Below the pieces are notes generated by a model that saw only the letters and a list, made by a program, of their open reading frames with translations, did no database searches and was not told the DNA's origin. DNA of 64,000 nucleotides from Telopea speciosissima. Taxonomy: Eukaryota; Streptophyta; Magnoliopsida; Proteales; Proteaceae. Shown here one piece after another: positions 60,796 through 64,000 of this stretch. The stretch covers positions 13,203,501-13,267,500 of the forward strand of contig NC_057916.1 in NCBI RefSeq assembly GCF_018873765.1, in the 5' to 3' direction. Each line of letters starts with the position of its first letter. Position 1 is the first letter of the stretch. The position numbers and the translations under genes were made by a program.

Positions 60796-60958
60796 TGGAT
60801 TTTCATCCTCTCAAGTGCACCAACACTACCCAGTGCACCACACTTAAGAATCCAATCGTAAAATCATGTGCAGTGGCGTCTTTTTATCCTTACAAGTGTT
60901 GGGTGGACGGTTGCATTCTTAAGTGGGAAGTACACCACACTTGAGAGGATAAATTTCC
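60796..60958. mobile_element. MITE with CATCCTCTCAAGTG ends
   Basis: TTTTCATCCTCTCAAGTG at about 60800-60817 pairs with CACTTGAGAGGATAAA at about 60938-60953, and CACTTAAGAATCC pairs with GCATTCTTAAGTG further in. About 160 bp; no ORF. Confidence 0.6.
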
Positions 60959-61558
60959 TTAGCGGAATAGCGGGTAGTTAAAGTAATCCACACTTGATTG
61001 AGTTTTTTCTCATCCCTCTCTCATTTGTTTTTGACAATTAATATATGGTTAACACTACAAACTTGAGCCTGCTTTTCAAAATTAACCTTTAAATTCATCA
61101 GTTTACTTCTACGATAATTATTTCTATGTGTTATATGATTAATAATTTTTTAAACCTCTATAGGTGAATTTAAAATTTGACACCTTCTTTTGTTTACCCT
61201 TTGTCTTATTTTCAAAAGTACTTTAATAAGTCTAGGACTCTAGGGTAAAGAAGTGTTTTCAAAAATATTTTGAAAGTCTCGCACACGTTTCAAGTATATA
61301 CATGTGAAATGACGGGATTTATTTTCATTAAAAAATGACGGTGATATACTAAAAATGCAAAAACATAAAGTTAAAATTATTCGACACCTTAAGGGGTATC
61401 AATGGTCAATAAAAAAATATTTTTTCTTAAAATATCAAAACTACCCTTAATGAGTGAAATATTTTTTTAAACGGGACGTAATTATAATTAATGATATTTA
61501 TAATCACGTATTTTGATTTATAAGTCTGCCATCAGCCCATCACACCATTTTAAAAAAT

Positions 61559-61792
61559 GGATTAAAATCCTCTCCAATTCCCTAAAAGTGTAGTGCGGTG
61601 CAATTCAGGGTTGAGAGCTCGACATGTGGAAGATGTTAAATCCAACAATGTTGAGCTCGATTGACCCAGTTTTTTTTTTTTTATTCTTCTCAAACTCGGC
61701 ACCATTAGACTTAACATCTTTCGCGTATCGAACTCTCAACCATGACCTGCACCGCACTGCACTTTTAGAAAATTAGGGAGGATTTTTTGTCC
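61559..61792. mobile_element. MITE with ~85-bp inverted repeats
   Basis: The left arm from GGATTAAAATCCTC through TAAAAGTGTAGTGCGGTGCA, GGTTGAGAGCTCGA and AAGATGTTAA is mirrored on the right by the complement of the same sequence. Flanks are TAAAAAAT and TAAAAAAA, a possible near-identical target duplication. The 234-bp element can fold over most of its length. Confidence 0.75.
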
Positions 61793-62113
61793 TAAAAAAA
61801 CATGTGATATCACACTATTTTATGTTCAAAAGAGCGGAATTATTTAGGAAATAATAATCCATTCTATTTAATTGTATATTTGAGTTGGTGTCATCAAATG
61901 ATGATTCTCTACTTCGTCGCAAACTTGGGTGGATTCATGACACAAAGCAGGTTCTAAAAATCGGATTGGAATCAATGAAATCGGTCGATTTTATTCAGAA
62001 TCAATCGGTGCCTATTCCGATTCTTTGCTCATATAGTAGGTACTGAAAGTGCAGCGACTTTGGTCAATTGGTCCGCTTGGACCTTTGGAGAGATTTTTTT
62101 TGTCTTTTTTAGC

Positions 62114-62275
62114 AATATAGATCATCTACGGCCTAGCTGCCCGTAGCAGCCTATGCGACGCAGACTAGGTCGCATGCGTAATGACTGCCTTACCCTTTGC
62201 CCAACGCCTTGTCTAATCGCCCTATCACATCGCACAGGCTGCTACGGGCAGCTGGGCCGTAGGAGATCTGGATCT
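62114..62275. mobile_element. MITE upstream of the kinesin gene
   Basis: Arms 62125-62156 and 62230-62263 are reverse complements with few mismatches (core AGCTGCCCGTAGCAGCCT), with weaker pairing outwards (AGATC). It sits about 80 bases upstream of the MSA pair. Confidence 0.7.
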
Positions 62276-62356
62276 TTTATAGTGTATAAAGTGTCCTTTG
62301 TGGACTTTTGAGGCGCGTCTAGTTTGAATTTGCATGGGTCCCACTGTTTTTGAAAT

Positions 62357-62395
62357 GCCAACGGCTACTGTATTAAGTCTCAAATAGCCGTTGGA
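62357..62395. promoter_or_regulatory. Inverted pair of MSA (mitosis-specific activator) elements
   Basis: CCAACGGCTA at 62358-62367 on plus and TCCAACGGCTA on minus (plus coordinates 62385-62395). The second fits the MSA consensus YCYAACGGYYA perfectly; the first differs only in the first base. MSA sites bind three-repeat MYB factors and drive G2/M expression of B-type cyclins and mitotic kinesins. They lie about 470-510 bases before the ATG of a mitotic kinesin and upstream of its probable leader intron. Confidence 0.75.
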
Positions 62396-62627
62396 ACTTG
62401 TGGAACTCATTTGAAAGCCCCACGCCATATGCGCCTTCCTCTCTCATTTGAAAACACTAAAATTCTACAAACAGGAAAAAGAAAGAAGAAAGACACCACC
62501 AAAAGAGACACAGAGAAGCTCTAAAAGTATACCTACAACCATCATTCTCACATTTCTTCTTGATCCACAATTCCAGATTCCAGTGTGTTTGTTTAGTAGT
62601 ATCGATCAAACCTTACTCGCTAAACAG

Positions 62628-62850
62628 GTATTCTTTTTGGATAATTCGTCACAACCTTCTTTTCCAATTTATAATGGCGTTTGATATTCTGAATCTCAAC
62701 TTTTTCAAGGCTAGGGCTTTTCATTCTTTTCCCATTTTAGAAATTTTTAGGCCTTTTTTATTTGCTGCATGACTTGTGAAATTCCTTCATCCCGCTTTTT
62801 GGGTGGATTTAAACACTTGAACTGTTTTGCTCTGTTCTTACTCATTCTAG
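62628..62850 (+). other. Probable intron in the kinesin 5' leader
   Basis: AAACAG followed by GTATTC (donor 62628) and TTCTAG before GTTTGAATAGC (acceptor 62850) give a 223-bp T-rich intron ending 18 bases before the ATG. Inferred from splice signals and composition only. Confidence 0.45.
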
Positions 62851-62868
62851 GTTTGAATAGCAGCGACC

Positions 62869-64000
62869 ATGTCTTTCACTCCGGAACAAACAAGAAAAAC
62901 ATGGCTGGGGGTCACCCCATCTCCTGCTCCCTTCCTAACGCCTCGATCTGAAAGGCGTCGAACTGATCCCAGAGTGTTGGATGGCAGCTCTAATCGCCAG
63001 GACAGAGATCGGGAGGTTAACGTGCAAGTTCTCGTAAGATGCAGGTTGGGTTTTGAGTCTTAAGCTTACCTTTCTTCCTCACCTTTACCCCCTTTCCCTT
63101 TGGGTGTAGTCCTGTTTGGCTTTTAATTTCAAAACCATAAGAAAAATGGCTTTTCCCCTTCTTCTAGGGATATATTTTGAGTCCCTGAAAAGCTGGACCA
63201 GGGAATTAGAGAAATGATAGTGAAAAGAATGGATAAATGTTGGCTCACTAGTTTAAATATTTCATTCAATCCAAATGCCAGGCCATTAAGTGATGAAGAA
63301 CAAAGACTAAACATTCCAAAGGCGATATCATGCAATGAGCAGAGAAGAGAAGTCACTGTTTTGCAAAGTATAGCTAACAAGCAAATAGATAGAGCTTTTA
63401 CTTTTGATAAGGTATGTTACCCTGCTTTTCCTGGCTATGAAGTATGTCAAATTACATTTTCTGGTTTTGCTTTGAAATATTTGATAGGTCTTCGGCCCCA
63501 AGGCACAGCAGAGATCAATATATGACCATGCAATTTCACCTATTGTTAATGAAGTTCTTGAGGGTTTCAACTGTACTGTCTTTGCTTACGGGCAGACAGG
63601 CACAGGTAAAACCTACACAATGGAGGGAGGGATGAAAACAAAGGTATAGATAGATTGTTATTGTTCTTTCATCTTATTTTCAGAGTTTTGATATTTTCAA
63701 TTTCATTTAAAATATTTAAGAACTGTATTGTATTCATTAAGGGTGGTGGAGAATTGTCTGCTGATGCTGGTGTAATTCCAAGAGCAGTTCGCCAAATATT
63801 TGATACATTGGAAGCACAAAAGGCTGACTATAGCATGAAAGTGACTTTTTTGGAGCTGTACAATGAAGAAATAACTGACTTATTGGCTCTTGAAGATAAT
63901 ACTAGATTTGTCGAAGATAAACAAAAGAAACCAATTTCCTTAATGGAGGATGGAAAAGGTGTTGTTTTTGTAAGAGGTCTTGAAGAAGAGGTCGTGTACA
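62869..64000 (+). CDS. KIN5: Kinesin-5 (KIN-5/BimC) motor protein, N-terminal part, cut by window end
   Basis: Exons 62869-63044, 63282-63411, 63488-63643 and 63742 onward join in frame for about 240 aa. The start [20 protein letters not shown] and the TPRSERRR tail match one plant KIN-5 subgroup. The motor domain begins [16 protein letters not shown]. The P-loop is GQTGTGKT (residues 137-144) within [20 protein letters not shown], followed by [37 protein letters not shown] and [21 protein letters not shown]-5 proteins are homotetrameric plus-end motors that crosslink and slide antiparallel microtubules in the spindle and phragmoplast. Switch I/II, the stalk and the tail lie beyond 64000. The upstream MSA pair suggests G2/M expression. 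No defect seen in the visible part. Confidence 0.93.

Overview
The window is nuclear DNA of a flowering plant. Genes are split by GT-AG introns, intergenic space is AT-rich and filled with transposon debris, and the products are plant-specific (DUF1635 protein, tonoplast aquaporin, plastid-targeted DapF, R2R3-MYB, KIN-5 kinesin). Au-type SINEs, a plant L1-type LINE with an added RNase H domain, Mutator-like elements and many MITEs are present. The species cannot be read from the sequence. The very long introns would fit a woody or early-diverging angiosperm, which is inference only.

Layout. 1-245: possible last exon of a plus-strand gene that enters from the left. 440-3072 (-): two-exon DUF1635 gene. 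3.2-12 kb: intergenic, with a repeat family carrying a 370-bp insertion, ACGT-core clusters, simple repeats and a hairpin MITE. 12.05-15.97 kb: two different Mutator-like elements side by side, each with 9-bp target-site duplications and each carrying a broken piece of a host gene (a DUF868 gene; the ectodomain of a wall-associated-kinase-like receptor). These are Pack-MULEs. 17473-18858 (+): TIP1-type aquaporin in three exons with a TATA box and G-boxes. 19-21 kb: SINEs and hAT-like debris.

21234-46698 (+): complete plastid diaminopimelate epimerase (DAPF), nine exons and 360 aa spread over 25.5 kb. Intron 3 (9.5 kb) is a nest of LTR-type and virus-like fossils arranged as a large inverted repeat. 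Intron 4 holds an inverted-repeat element. Intron 6 (8.7 kb) holds a 5'-truncated LINE with 12-bp target-site duplications, itself split by a ~0.8-kb LTR-like insertion, followed by a third MULE-like element.

46.7-52.2 kb: intergenic. 52181-53268 (-): three-exon R2R3-MYB of the MYB48/MYB59 type. 53.5-62.1 kb: intergenic, with LTR-like debris and MITEs. 62869-64000 (+, cut by the window end): N-terminal half of a KIN-5 (BimC) kinesin motor domain. Its proximal promoter has two inverted MSA (AACGG) elements typical of G2/M genes.

The five host genes are unrelated in function (regulatory/unknown, vacuolar water transport, lysine synthesis, transcription, mitosis) and form no cluster. I found no undescribed multi-gene system. 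The most interesting content is the paired Pack-MULEs, the layered insertions in DAPF, and the MSA pair in front of the kinesin.
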